Assembly (NCBI GenBank): GCA_051453625.1
Contig: JBOZIK010000001.1
Location: 273,366,026 to 273,430,025 of the forward strand
Direction: 5' to 3'
Length of the DNA: 64,000 nucleotides
DNA from: Welwitschia mirabilis
Taxonomy: Eukaryota; Gnetophyta; Gnetopsida; Welwitschiales
Within the stretch, counting starts at the first letter, position 1. Each line of letters begins with the position of its first letter. A program made the translations under genes and the position numbers. Below, one piece after another: positions 35,176 to 46,034 of this stretch. A model generated the notes under the pieces. It worked only from the letters and a program-made list of their open reading frames with translations. It did no database searches and was not told where the DNA came from.

Positions 35176-36319
35176 CTTTTTACTCTACACCTGTGATTGT
35201 TTGTCAACTAAAGTGCTATAACTAATAAGGTAGTTGAGATAAATTCATAATAGATGGTTGCTATAATAGTTATGATAAAACCATTATCTTATAATAGTAA
35301 CAATTTTAATGCATCATACATAGTGTTTTGTATTTCAACAATGGTAATATTTATGTCTTCATTATCATTCTAAATAGTGATTTTTAGAGTTCTTTATAAA
35401 TAGTTAATTACTATTGTTATTGCCACAAAGAAATTACAACAATGTCATATGTGGTAGTTTGAGAAAGTCACAATATGATTATATTGCATTATCATTGAAT
35501 TTGACAAGGGTTTATAACTAGAATAAAATGATTAATTTTTAGTATTTTCACTTTCTGTAATACTCATTATAACAATTATTATTTGTTTAATTAGATTTAA
35601 GAATATTAATATTAGCAAAATTAATATGTCGATAGAGTAGTATTTAGAATTTCAAAAAAATGATTTATGACAAAGTGATAAAGAAAATTTTTTTTTACTA
35701 ATTTACTAAAAAGAAATACATCTTACAAATCATGAACATTTCTCTATCATGAAGGATAGTCTAGCTTGATGATCTAGTAAAAAGGGTCTAACTTCTAGTC
35801 CTTCTCTTTAAGATTACTAGATGTTTAAGCTATGCTTTTCAAGGATTACAACCAAATTATTAATTTTCATATGGTTTAATTAAATAATTAATTTGATACT
35901 AACTAAAGGTTATCAATTACTATTTGATGTTTCTGTGTAAGAGACATATTTCTTAAAGAGGAATTTAACTAATGAATGACTCTTTAATTAATAACTCTCT
36001 TATTAAGTACATTGTTAAATGCATATGATAACTAACTTATTATATATCACTATTTACTAATGACACTTCATTGAAAAATTCTATTTTCACTCTTTAATTA
36101 TTATGTTTATTATAATCTCTGAAGGTTTAAACATATCCTCCAACATGTCTTTCAATAACAAAGTTTTTAGCATGCAGAAAAAAGCCTAGTATCATGCACT
36201 TGTAAAATCAAGGTAAAGCAAGATGCAGCCATTATTGATCTTTAATTCCTATTGAAAATAGTCATGTAAAAGATGGATACTACACTATAAATAAAAGAGG
36301 ATAATTTATTAAAGATGAT
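33691..36319. other. AT-rich stretch, nothing recognised
   Basis: No coding motif on either strand. It holds a (TA)n tract at about 35146-35171 and a short palindrome near 34243 (tatagttat/ataactata). Two imperfect repeats of a 40-base block with 'aaattgatctaaatcatgaaaa' type wording occur at 33,885 and 33,965. Confidence 0.4.
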
Positions 36320-36989
36320 NNNNNNNNNNNNNNNNNNNNNNNNNNNNNNNNNNNNNNNNNNNNNNNNNNNNNNNNNNNNNNNNNNNNNNNNNNNNNNNNN
36401 NNNNNNNNNNNNNNNNNNNNNNNNNNNNNNNNNNNNNNNNNNNNNNNNNNNNNNNNNNNNNNNNNNNNNNNNNNNNNNNNNNNNNNNNNNNNNNNNNNNN
36501 NNNNNNNNNNNNNNNNNNNNNNNNNNNNNNNNNNNNNNNNNNNNNNNNNNNNNNNNNNNNNNNNNNNNNNNNNNNNNNNNNNNNNNNNNNNNNNNNNNNN
36601 NNNNNNNNNNNNNNNNNNNNNNNNNNNNNNNNNNNNNNNNNNNNNNNNNNNNNNNNNNNNNNNNNNNNNNNNNNNNNNNNNNNNNNNNNNNNNNNNNNNN
36701 NNNNNNNNNNNNNNNNNNNNNNNNNNNNNNNNNNNNNNNNNNNNNNNNNNNNNNNNNNNNNNNNNNNNNNNNNNNNNNNNNNNNNNNNNNNNNNNNNNNN
36801 NNNNNNNNNNNNNNNNNNNNNNNNNNNNNNNNNNNNNNNNNNNNNNNNNNNNNNNNNNNNNNNNNNNNNNNNNNNNNNNNNNNNNNNNNNNNNNNNNNNN
36901 NNNNNNNNNNNNNNNNNNNNNNNNNNNNNNNNNNNNNNNNNNNNNNNNNNNNNNNNNNNNNNNNNNNNNNNNNNNNNNNNNNNNNNNNN
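36320..36989. other. Assembly gap (670 N)
   Basis: Gap of estimated size. Open frames that span it are artefacts of N. Confidence 0.99.
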
Positions 36990-37059
36990 ATATTAAGAAA
37001 GAAGAGAAAATTGAAAAATCATAGTTTGTTGTCAAAAATTAGAATTTACATGGAATAGC

Positions 37060-37415
37060 AAGATAAAGAATAGTGAATCATGAAAAATTAGTAAAAAAAA
37101 GAAAATCTACAAGACATATAAATTCACATGGTAAAAATTAGAGGTAGAAGGAAATTTTCATGGGAAATTAAAAAAAAAAGTTGTATCAGTAGTTATGTAA
37201 AGGAAGTTGTTACCATATGATGTGAAAGGATTTACTTCCTTTAAATAGAATTAGGGTTTTAACCTTAACTAAGCTTAAACCCCTTAATCTCCTCTTCATT
37301 TACTTACCTATCTTAGTTCCTCATCTATTCATAGGTCTTATTTTTATTTTATGTACATCATGTAAGTGGAGTATAAGGGCTAATATTCATGCATAACATT
37401 ACAATATAAAAAAAT
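37060..37415 (-). repeat. Dispersed repeat, possible copia 3' LTR
   Basis: Aligned in the same orientation with 43930-44270. Shared words include attaggg(t/g)ttttaac-type blocks, ttcataggtcttatttt and acattacaa(t/c)ata. It lies next to the 3' end of a minus-strand copia RT/RNase H, so the pair may be LTRs, but no TG/CA ends, primer site or polypurine tract are convincing. Confidence 0.5.
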
Positions 37416-37734
37416 TATTCATATGTGAAACTTCATTTTCGATCCTGAAAATCTTTTATTTAGAGATAAATTTATCTTTTTCATCCATGCAAATAAACTA
37501 GAATATTACCCTAATTTTCAACATCATATATCATCTTATTACCATGATCAACCCCATTGAAATAACCATCAAAGAGTCTGAAACTGCAACATCCTGTATT
37601 TTTTATATAATGATTTTATTGATCATATAGTAATATTTAATTTCTATAGTTGGATTTTTCTTTTTTTCTTTTTTCTCCTAATATGATTTAACCTTGTTTG
37701 CTTATTACATGAGTATGAATCCATAGCAAGGTAG

Positions 37735-38340
37735 TACTTAAAACTAGGCATGATAGAAATGGCTTTATCTAAATATCAGGTTGATATGGTAATAGGTTGC
37801 AATACCTTAATGTTGATCTTCTTGGGTTTAAATAAATTAATAAGGATTCATATGCCCCTTCCAAATTTTCATTCAAACATTTTAATTATAACTATACATT
37901 GCAAGACATCTTTGGCTAAATTATGTAATTATTTTTCTTCGTTGTTACTAAATCTAGAAAGAATGATAACATTAGAGCATATATTTGATCTTAGGTTGGT
38001 TGAGCATATTAAAACACTAATTATTTTTCTATATGGAATTTGAATCAATAAGCTATAAACTCAGATATTTCTTTTTGTTTTCCACCTTGTTACTAAGATC
38101 TATGTGTATGAACCTTATCTTTGCATTATTCATTTTATAATTCTTAAGTAATTCTCTGATATATTTAGTTTAAGAGAATATTAGCCCATGATGTGATGGT
38201 GTAATCTCAAATGCAAGAAAATAGTGGTTTGTCTTGTATTGAATATTATGAATTTATTGGATAAATAATATTTTTCCTAGCATATTCTATCTAACCTATT
38301 TCTTATTATAAAGATAGTGACATATAAAATAACCCTAATT
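37735..38340 (-). pseudogene. Ty1/copia RT C-terminus and RNase H fragment
   Basis: On the minus strand from 38340 down: FEITPSHHGLIFS, TKYIRELLKNYKMNNAKI (the Q-x-KY-x-x-ELL-x-x-F-x-M-x-x-x-K block of copia RT), then YRKIISVLICSTNLRSNIC and LSRFSNNEEK, which match YR-x-x-VG-x-LLYLT-x-TRPDI and V-x-RFM-x-x-P. RNase H continues weakly to 37735. The + strand open frame at 37750-38043 is the antisense shadow of this fragment. Upstream RT is absent: similarity stops abruptly near 38340, where base composition also changes. Confidence 0.75.
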
Positions 38341-39069
38341 GTTATAAATTTTTTTCCCTCTTTATTTCCACTCTAGCGACATGAGAACTTGGATTAAAAA
38401 CTTAAAGAAATTTGATCAAGAGACACCCCTATTTATTTTCATCCTCTTTATTCTTAATAGGTTTCCCTCCTTTATTTTCTTTAAGGTTCTTACCTTCGCT
38501 CTAGTGACTTCCTTCTATATGTTGTCCGTCTTTGATCATGATGTCCATTGACTTGCAATATTAGCTTTCTATTTGCTAGCTAAATCACTGGTTTTCTGTC
38601 CACTCAGCTTCCTGTTATCTATTGGCATTTTATGTATTGACCACTATCACTCATTCTCTTAATGTGTCCCTCAAATGTGGTAACATTGCATGCCTTTTCT
38701 CTTTACTGTGATTTCATCTACCAAATTGCCACCTTCTATGTGGGTTTCTATGATCTCTATCCTTACCTTCATTGTGTTGATAGCTTGTATTTTAATCGCT
38801 TGAAGTTTGGCAAACATTAGAGGAGGATTTTCAAAGAGTTATCATCTGAGTTACCTCTCTTGGCTTCAAATTCTTCCCTTTCCTATAGATTTAATCCTTT
38901 AACATCTTCCCAAATCTAATACTATATATGTGTAAATTGCAAGTCTACATGTTCTTTAAGGCATTCGAGGCAATCATTTTTCATTCAAAATTGTACATTT
39001 GCTTGCATGTATGTGTTTGGTAGAGCCGTGAAAGAAGTGAGTATAACATAAAGTATTAAGGACTGAGTG
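38341..39069. other. Less AT-rich segment upstream of the kinase fragment
   Basis: Higher C content and pyrimidine-rich + strand compared with its neighbours. No domain recognised. It could be upstream or untranslated sequence that travelled with the CIPK fragment, or an unrelated insert. Confidence 0.35.
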
Positions 39070-39270
39070 GTCAAGTATGTTATTGACCATACTCTAGGAA
39101 AGATCACAAGTAAAGTTTGCCAGAAATACAGAAACTGGAGAAAGTATGGTGATTAAAGTTCTTGACAAAGATACGGTTTTTAAGCATAAGATGATTGAAT
39201 ATATAAAATGAGGGATTTCAACTATGAAGTTGATTAAGCACCCAAATGTTATTCAACTTTATGAGTTTTA
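39070..39270 (+). pseudogene. CIPK (SnRK3) protein kinase N-lobe fragment
   Basis: The only clear host-gene sequence here. In two frames joined by a small shift the + strand reads VKYVIDHTLGK, then VKFARNTETGESMVIKVLDK, KHKMIEYIK, a stop, and GISTMKLIKHPNVIQLYE. This matches the start of CBL-interacting protein kinases: the G-x-YELGRTLG glycine loop, VKFA-NTETG, VAIK with the invariant lysine kept, KHKM and REISTMKLIKHPNV. The Arg of KREIS has become a stop (CGA to TGA) and the alpha-C Glu has become Gly. Similarity ends right after LYE, close to where intron-rich CIPK genes have their first intron (from memory), so this may be exon 1 of a genomic copy rather than a processed one. CIPKs act with calcium-binding CBL proteins in ion and stress signalling. 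This piece cannot function. Confidence 0.85.
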
Positions 39271-40200
39271 GTAGAAACCATTACCACAGCCCTCTCTAAG
39301 TGTTGAATTTTTTAAGAAATATGTTTTCTAAAGAATTGAATGCTAAGAGCTAAAGCTAGATAATGTGCAATGGGAGTAGGAAATTAGATAAAAAGAGTCA
39401 AGTTACAATGGTTGAATATCTCCAGTAGAGTAGGAATCTATCTGAGAGTAGGAATCTATTTGAGAGTGGCATCACTTCTAAAGATAATAGGAATGGCAAA
39501 ACTAGCAATTTAAAAAAAAAAAGGAGGGAAACTTCAAGATAGAGCTAATGATAGCCCTAGGAAGAACAAGTGTAATTAGAGTTCTAGACTACAATCCATG
39601 GTGGAAGAGGGTTGAAAGAATGTAAGCTATTTTTTTTTTCAAATGGCCACTAAAAGGAAAATTACCTTATTCAACTACCTCTATAATAGTAGATAGATAA
39701 AAAGAACTAGGGTATTCTAAATCCTTTAATGTGAGTGGTAAGATTTACCAAGGTCTGAGCATATTCCTGATTCATATGAAATAAGTTAATGATAAGGAAA
39801 TATTTCCTAGTAAAATGGATTGNNNNNNNNNNGAGTAATTAGATATTAGATGATTCAAATGTGCTTACATCTGACGCTTACTTGATGAAGCCTCCTCAGG
39901 AAAGGCTTGAGAGTAAGAAAATATGGAACTTCTTGTCCAATAAGAAATTAAACTCAATCGAGTCTATCAAATCATAGCAGCTCTTCATTGATAAGTTAAT
40001 TCACTTAAAGTGTAGCTTAAATATCTTGCAGCTACCTTACAAAGAATAAAGTAGATAAAGAAGAAATGGAAGCTTATAGGAAAAGACATGTTATTATGCC
40101 CAGGATTCCCTCGATTCATTAGAAGACTAAGACCATAATATTCTTCTCAGAGTATAATAAGATATGCTAATTGGTTTTTTTTTTAAAGAATTCTCACTAC
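39271..40200. other. Unassigned sequence after the kinase fragment
   Basis: I could not align the remaining kinase exons here. A coding-looking run on + at about 39,855-39,960 (SDAYLMKPPQERLESKKIW) is not recognised. A short tandem duplication (agtaggaatctat(c/t)tgag twice) lies at about 39,428-39,465, and a 10-N gap at 39823-39832. Confidence 0.35.
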
Positions 40201-40206
40201 CCAAAA

Positions 40207-40236
40207 CCAATTATTTATTTATTTATTTATTTATTA
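40207..40236. repeat. Microsatellite (TTTA)n
   Basis: About seven ATTT units followed by a T-rich run. Confidence 0.9.
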
Positions 40237-40420
40237 TTTTTAATTTATAATAGACTTTAGCAGATAATTCATGCAAGTCACTCCCTATAACTTCTTATGT
40301 AGGCATCTAACCCTTATAAAAATTTGGTTTATTTTAAGGACTCTATTTTGTTCACGTACAGAATTCACATGTTGTAAATGTCCATATCTAAAGCTTAGAA
40401 ATTTTAATTTATTATCAAAA

Positions 40421-40557
40421 TAAGATAAGATTAGTAATGAGTGTGTATACATATATTTATATTTATAATACACATTAAGTATAAAAGGAAGATAAGAATA
40501 GTAATGAGTTTGTATATATATTTATATCTATAATATACATTACGAAACATGGCTTAT
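40421..40557. repeat. Tandem duplication, about 67-bp period
   Basis: Two copies of a unit beginning aagataaga(t/a)tagtaatgag and ending taata(c/t)acatta, with only a few differences. The open frame 40285-40473 on the minus strand partly overlaps it and has no family. Confidence 0.75.
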
Positions 40558-40559
40558 AT

Positions 40560-41525
40560 GCCACTTTCTCCAGGGTGTCTTCATGCTCTTTTCTTTTATA
40601 ATTTTTATTAACCTTTAGTTTTAAAGTATAAGATTTATGAATTATTTTTTCATAAATGGCTACACATGATTAGGGCAAGTAAATACATAATGATAGATAT
40701 CTAAGAAAAGATTACATTATAGGTTAAATTATGATATATATCAAATATATGATATAAAAAAAACGGTGGTAGTAATTAAAGAGAAAGAGGTAAGAGTAAG
40801 AAAATAAGATAAATAAGTAGTGAGAAGAGTAAAAAGAAATATAAAGGTAAAGTATAAAAAATAATATAATAATGAAGAGGATCAGGTCCATATTGCACAC
40901 TTAACATAAAACATAGCTTAACATGATTTTATAATATAATCAATTATAATCTAGGGTTAAAATTAAAATATAACAAAAAGGGTGGATGACGCAAGGTATA
41001 ACAATCATACAAAGCAATTTTCCTTCATACTTAACACACTTCAAATAATAAAAATAGATGAGAGCACTTCTAGTTCATATAGTCCTTTAGATAAAATGTG
41101 CAGATTTTATTATTTAAATCATCAGGAAGGATTCTTATTTAAGATTAATTTACTCAGACTCTAAATCTAATCAAGAACTAGTTTTATTATAAGTATAAAT
41201 TACATTAACTAAAGTATAGTTATGTGTAGTAGAATAGTTTATAACTAATAATTTTTTTAAGATGTATCACTTATGTTACACATCCTTAAGGAATTGGTAT
41301 TTCATCTACTCATTAATTGGGTGAATATTATAAAGTTAAAATAAAAGGGTATCACCAAGCTATAATTCAATTTTTTTCAGATTCTCCACGCTTAAAGATT
41401 CTTCCTTATCTTAGTATTACACTTAAGCACATGCTTATGTTTTTTCTTTTTTTTTTAACTTATAATCATTTTTGAGATAATATGTATTTTAGATAGGGTT
41501 TATGCCATTTTTTTAATCATTTCAT
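40560..41525. other. AT-rich stretch, nothing recognised
   Basis: No motif found on either strand. The 60-codon frame at 40982-41164 (+) has no recognised family. Confidence 0.4.
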
Positions 41526-41790
41526 GCAAAATATCATAATTATACAATGATGTTGGTTGGATGTATTTACTATTAATCATGTTTTATTCTAGTATGATTC
41601 GATACAATTCTGTTATGCATATTATCATTATACAATGATGTCAGTTTAGTGCATTTCATAATGATCATGACTAATTATAGTGTGATTCACAATGATTATG
41701 TTAGGCATATTATAATTTGCAATGATATAGGTCTAGCACATTCCTTAATGACCATGGTTACATTGAGTATGCATTAATGTATTAAGGTAT
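41526..41790. repeat. Three-copy tandem repeat, about 88-91 bp
   Basis: Units start at 41526, 41617 and 41705 with gca(a/t)a(a/t)tat and contain tacaatgatgt, a (c/t)attaatcatg-like block and (g/t)attcgatacaatt or gattcacaatgatt. The third copy is the most diverged. Non-coding. Confidence 0.75.
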
Positions 41791-41908
41791 GCATCCTTGC
41801 ATTTGTTTCTTACATGTTTAAGCATATGAAATGAATGTTTCAAGTATGTATATGATATCATAAGTATGTGATGATATGAAACATGATTTGTATAATGGAA
41901 AATACATA

Positions 41909-42095
41909 TTATCCCTCCCATTGGCTTAAACTAAGATGAGGAAGAAGCTTGAAGGACTTATTTACATGCTTGGTTGATGGGGTTACTAGTGGATATTTTC
42001 CCTCCCATTGGCATAGACTAAGATGAGGGAGAGAGTTAAGGAACTTCTTAACATGCTTAGCTTCTATGTGTCTAATGGATATTTTGGCTAATTGA
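41909..42095 (-). repeat. Two-copy tandem repeat, about 90 bp, open on the minus strand
   Basis: ccctcccattggc(t/a)...actaagatgag occurs at about 41914 and 42001. The minus strand is open for 66 codons and the repeat is visible in protein: KHVKKFLNSLPHLSLCQWEG and KHVNKSFKLLPHLSLSQWEG, each 20 residues. I do not recognise the peptide, and two repeats with no flanking gene are not enough to call a coding region. Confidence 0.7.
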
Positions 42096-42109
42096 CCAGG
42101 GGATTTCAC

Positions 42110-43925
42110 TATAAAATTTGGGTACCCATGTTGATTTTGTAATACATCATTTTGAATGCAATTTTTTTTGGTATGCCTTGTGGTATATTAAATTAATTTT
42201 TTAAGCTTCCTTGTGGTATAAGAAATGCATTTTTGAGATGCATGATGTCATTGAATTTAATTATTGCATTTGTGCATTACCTTTACAATGGACCTTATGC
42301 TTGAACACCACATGCTCATTATCATAGACCACCTTGATTTATCATATGCTCATGCGTATTGGTGGAGATGTGAATGAGATCCAAGATGGAACTAAATGTG
42401 GTCTGAACTTGTCCAGATGAAAATACGTATGCATGGTTGCTTAGCTATTGGTGCAACCAATTACTTGACCATAATATACACACTTATTTTGTGTGTTTAT
42501 AATTAAGTTCTCTAAAATAACACTAAATTGTGGATGTGATGCTCGTCAATTGAGCTATCTTGATATAGTTCTCTTAAGATGTACCCTTTGGATAAATAAG
42601 AAGTAAGCCTCTCAGTTCTAAAATAATTAATCCACTACAATGATTAATCATGGCATGCAAGTTAAGTATAACAAAAAAAGGGATTCAAAAAATCATGCTT
42701 TTCGTCCTTATTAAATCCAACCTAAGCTTGAGTTGTGACAAAAACATCCTTATGCATACTTACAAAAATAGACTAGGTCTAATAAAGAATAGTTGGTTTA
42801 CAATGATAACAAACTAAAGGATCTTTACCAAATTATTCTTTATACCATTGAAAGTAGAGGATTTAAAAACTCTTTATCATATATGATTTTATATGAAACT
42901 ATGGGGATAAACTTTATATGATCTCAATGTTATACAAGAGAAGTCCATTGTAACCAATTTCTTTAAACTCATGTCTGAATGTATAAACTTATAACTACAT
43001 AAAAAATTAAATATATTAAACAACAAAATATTATATAACTTTAATATTATGATTTAAGAATAATACAACTTAGCTCAAAATAATAAAGGAATATTATCCT
43101 CCAAAACAACAACATCAAATTGTCTTGAGGACTTATTATTAGATAATTTATCATTGTGCATAAGAAATGAGAAATTTATTTTTGCATTTCCTTTTTTATT
43201 GTATTCTAATTAAATTAATTATTGTTTCTTTTTATTTTTGTAAAATACACCTACATATAATACCTCATCGCAAATGAAGATAGACTAATACCAAGATGTC
43301 ATTATTTATGCATCCTTTGAATATAAAAAACTTTATCATAGTTTATTAATATAATAGTGTTGATACTATTTACTATTAATACAAGAACTCAGATTTTTGA
43401 TAAAATATCCAATAAGATAAATAAGTATTCATTATCTGAAAACTTATCACCTACTACTTCTAAATTTACTATGGTGGTATTTAATTATATTAAGAAATCT
43501 AACTATTTCTCACATTCTTTCATCTCCATTTGATCAATATTGTATGATATATCTATCATTTTTATTTTATACAAATCATAATGGGACCATAATTATTTCC
43601 ATCAAACTTTTTAATAATAGACATATTTGTATGCATAACTCTCATTAAATCAAGTTTCTAAAAAAAAGGAGAAATAATCAATCATAACTTTAGGAGAAGC
43701 TACACTTCCTTCAAATCATGCTACATGTCTCTAAAGATCTTCTCTAATCTCTACACATGACCAATGAAGCTTTAAATAGGTGTGTAAAAAAAAAAATAAT
43801 AATAAGACCTAGATTTTTATTTTATGGACTTCTAAATTACATACTTATTCATTTAGTTGCTAAACCTAAGGATAAGAACCTAATTCTCTAAATCCAATTA
43901 TTGCAACATAAACAATAATGAAGCA
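42110..43925. other. AT-rich stretch, nothing recognised
   Basis: No domain found. If 37060-37415 and 43930-44270 were LTRs of one element, gag and integrase should lie on the minus strand here; I could not find them. Confidence 0.35.
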
Positions 43926-43929
43926 CAAA

Positions 43930-44270
43930 AATTTGAAAAGGAAAAAAAAAAGCAAGAAAATACATAAGAAGCATAGAATTACATAGTAAAAACCTTAAAA
44001 GCAGAGGGAAACATCCATAAAATAAGAAATAACTTTATTAGTAGTTATGCAAATGAATGTGCCACCATTCATTGTGGAAGGATCCATGCCCTTAAAATTG
44101 GATTAGGGTCTTAACATAAGCCAAGTTCAAAATGATAGATCACACCCTTTATTTACTTTCATATATCACTTTTTAGTTATTCATAGGTCTTATTTTATAT
44201 TTTATCTTTAATTAGAAAATGTTGATGGACTATAAGGTATAAGTTTCATTTACAACATTACAACATAACA
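43930..44270 (-). repeat. Dispersed repeat, possible copia 5' LTR
   Basis: Partner of 37060-37415. No tRNA-Met primer site was found at its lower-coordinate side, which weakens the LTR reading. Confidence 0.5.
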
Positions 44271-45347
44271 CAAGAACTCAAACATAGTATTTGACTTTAA
44301 AATTTAACATTATCAAAATAAAAAGAAATATAAACTGACAACTTTATAATCCACTCTAACATTGTGGAGGAGATTTTCTTGAAGTCCTTTATGCATCTTG
44401 TATAATAAGAGCCATTGGATGTGGAACCATATGAAATAAGAATGATATAATTCAAGATATAAGATTAGATTTTAAAAAGTAGATAATTAAAGACAAGAAG
44501 GTGAAAATAGCTTTTACTTATAAGGTATAGCTATAGTTTGGTTGAAATTAACAGAGAAAAAGAGAGAGGATGAAAGATACCATTCACCAAATTAAACATT
44601 CAAGAGAAATGCCTTCAACTATTAGTTTGTGCCATGAGCANNNNNNNNATAACTAGTAAAGTAGGATATAAAATATTTATCACTAAGATAAATAAATGTG
44701 GGACATATTAAATAATATCATTTAATTAACCATTAAAGATAACTTTAATAATCATATTATGAAGGTAATGATGTATAGAAATGAACTTAGGTTATTTATT
44801 TAGAATGAAGTTTTTATATTTCATCTTAATAGTCTTGAGAAAGCATATCAACTTACACAATGGGGTTTTAAAATAAAAAAATCCTTTGATATTTTGAATA
44901 GAACTAAAGGAGAGAAGAAGGAAGCAGAAGAATTTGGAGGATAAAATGCAATACACCACCAACTCATTAAGAAGAAAAGAATGGTAGAAATAGAAATCAT
45001 TCCCATATTGCTACACATTCGTTATTTTTTATTACATTTAAATGTTGCTTGTACTTCATGGAATCAATGTGTCATTTCTCTTAGACATGAAGAATAAAAT
45101 TCTATTATTACATGCTTCCTTATTTTTCTTATCAATGTGAATATAGTAATATACAGCATGAAATAACATATAATTTGTTAAAAAAATTAAAGTATATGAA
45201 TTATGGATCTTTTTTTCAAACCTAATGGCCTACATCCAAGTAAATGAAAACATGTATGTATTACGTAGTTAACATTTCATGATTTTTACCTTTAGGCTTA
45301 AAACATGATGATAAAAGTCATTATTAAGGTTATGATTCTAGCCATCT
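44271..45347. other. AT-rich stretch, nothing recognised
   Basis: No motif on either strand. Contains an 8-N gap at 44641-44648. Confidence 0.4.
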
Positions 45348-45485
45348 TGTAACACCCCAACTTTAATTACCCTAATTAACCATAATATATATATATATAT
45401 ATATTTAATAGTTATTAACTATCATGCATAACGGAACCTAGGATCAAATCCTATTTAGACTCTATCAACACATTATAAGATTTAA
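45348..45485 (+). repeat. Possible LTR start (TGTAACACCCC)
   Basis: TGTAACACCCC followed by an AT-rich run with (TA)n is a common start of plant gypsy LTRs. The sequence runs into a 100-N gap at 45486, so no second end or partner can be shown. Confidence 0.35.
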
Positions 45486-45585
45486 NNNNNNNNNNNNNNN
45501 NNNNNNNNNNNNNNNNNNNNNNNNNNNNNNNNNNNNNNNNNNNNNNNNNNNNNNNNNNNNNNNNNNNNNNNNNNNNNNNNNNNNN

Positions 45586-45840
45586 GGCTTGCCGTGTGGG
45601 TGAATATGAATGGAATAAGAGATGACGTAAGGAGTCCAGAAGTTTCAGACGACCATGACAATAAGAGAAATAAGACGGTGAGCGTCTCGATTCGTGGTGC
45701 ATTATAAGACGAATTAGCATGAAGACAATTTGACATTGGAAAGAATAATAAAACGATATTTGAGGAATTTGGCATTTTATTTGGCGGACAGAGACGAGAT
45801 GAGCAGCGTCGCTTCAAAACTTTTGTCACACGTATTATCT
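45586..45840. other. CpG-rich island
   Basis: Fourteen CpG in 255 bp, in a window where most kilobases have only a handful. It contains TGACGTAAG (about 45623-45631), a match to the bZIP/as-1-type ACGT core of plant promoters. A minus-strand frame is open from 45865 into the gap (93 readable codons), with no recognised domain. It could be the unmethylated edge of a gene, or a recently inserted sequence that has not yet decayed. Confidence 0.7.
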
Positions 45841-45971
45841 GTTTTCTTCTTAAATTAGTGACCATACTTTTTTTAAAGTACCTTTATCGTATACTGCCTA
45901 AATAAACAAGCGACTATTTCCCTTTCTTTCAGCACAACCACTATCACCTCAATATGTTAATTAGTTTATTT

Positions 45972-46034
45972 AAATATTTGAACCCATAACATCTTAAATA
46001 GATAATAAGTGTCCCACTATTGAACTACCATCCT
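45972..46034 (-). repeat. tRNA-like fossil (SINE-type)
   Basis: Minus strand reads ggatggtagttcaatagtgg, then about 25 bases later gttatgggttcaaat. The first part fits a pol III A box and the second a decayed B box (GGTTCGAAT). Their spacing is about right for a tRNA. No acceptor stem or 3' tail was confirmed. Confidence 0.5.

Noticed and set aside
36280-37058. Long open frames on both strands spanning the 670-N gap
   Set aside because: They exist only because N is read as open codons; the flanks have no coding signal.
37750-38043. 97-codon + strand frame as a novel gene
   Set aside because: The minus strand over the same bases reads as copia RT/RNase H.
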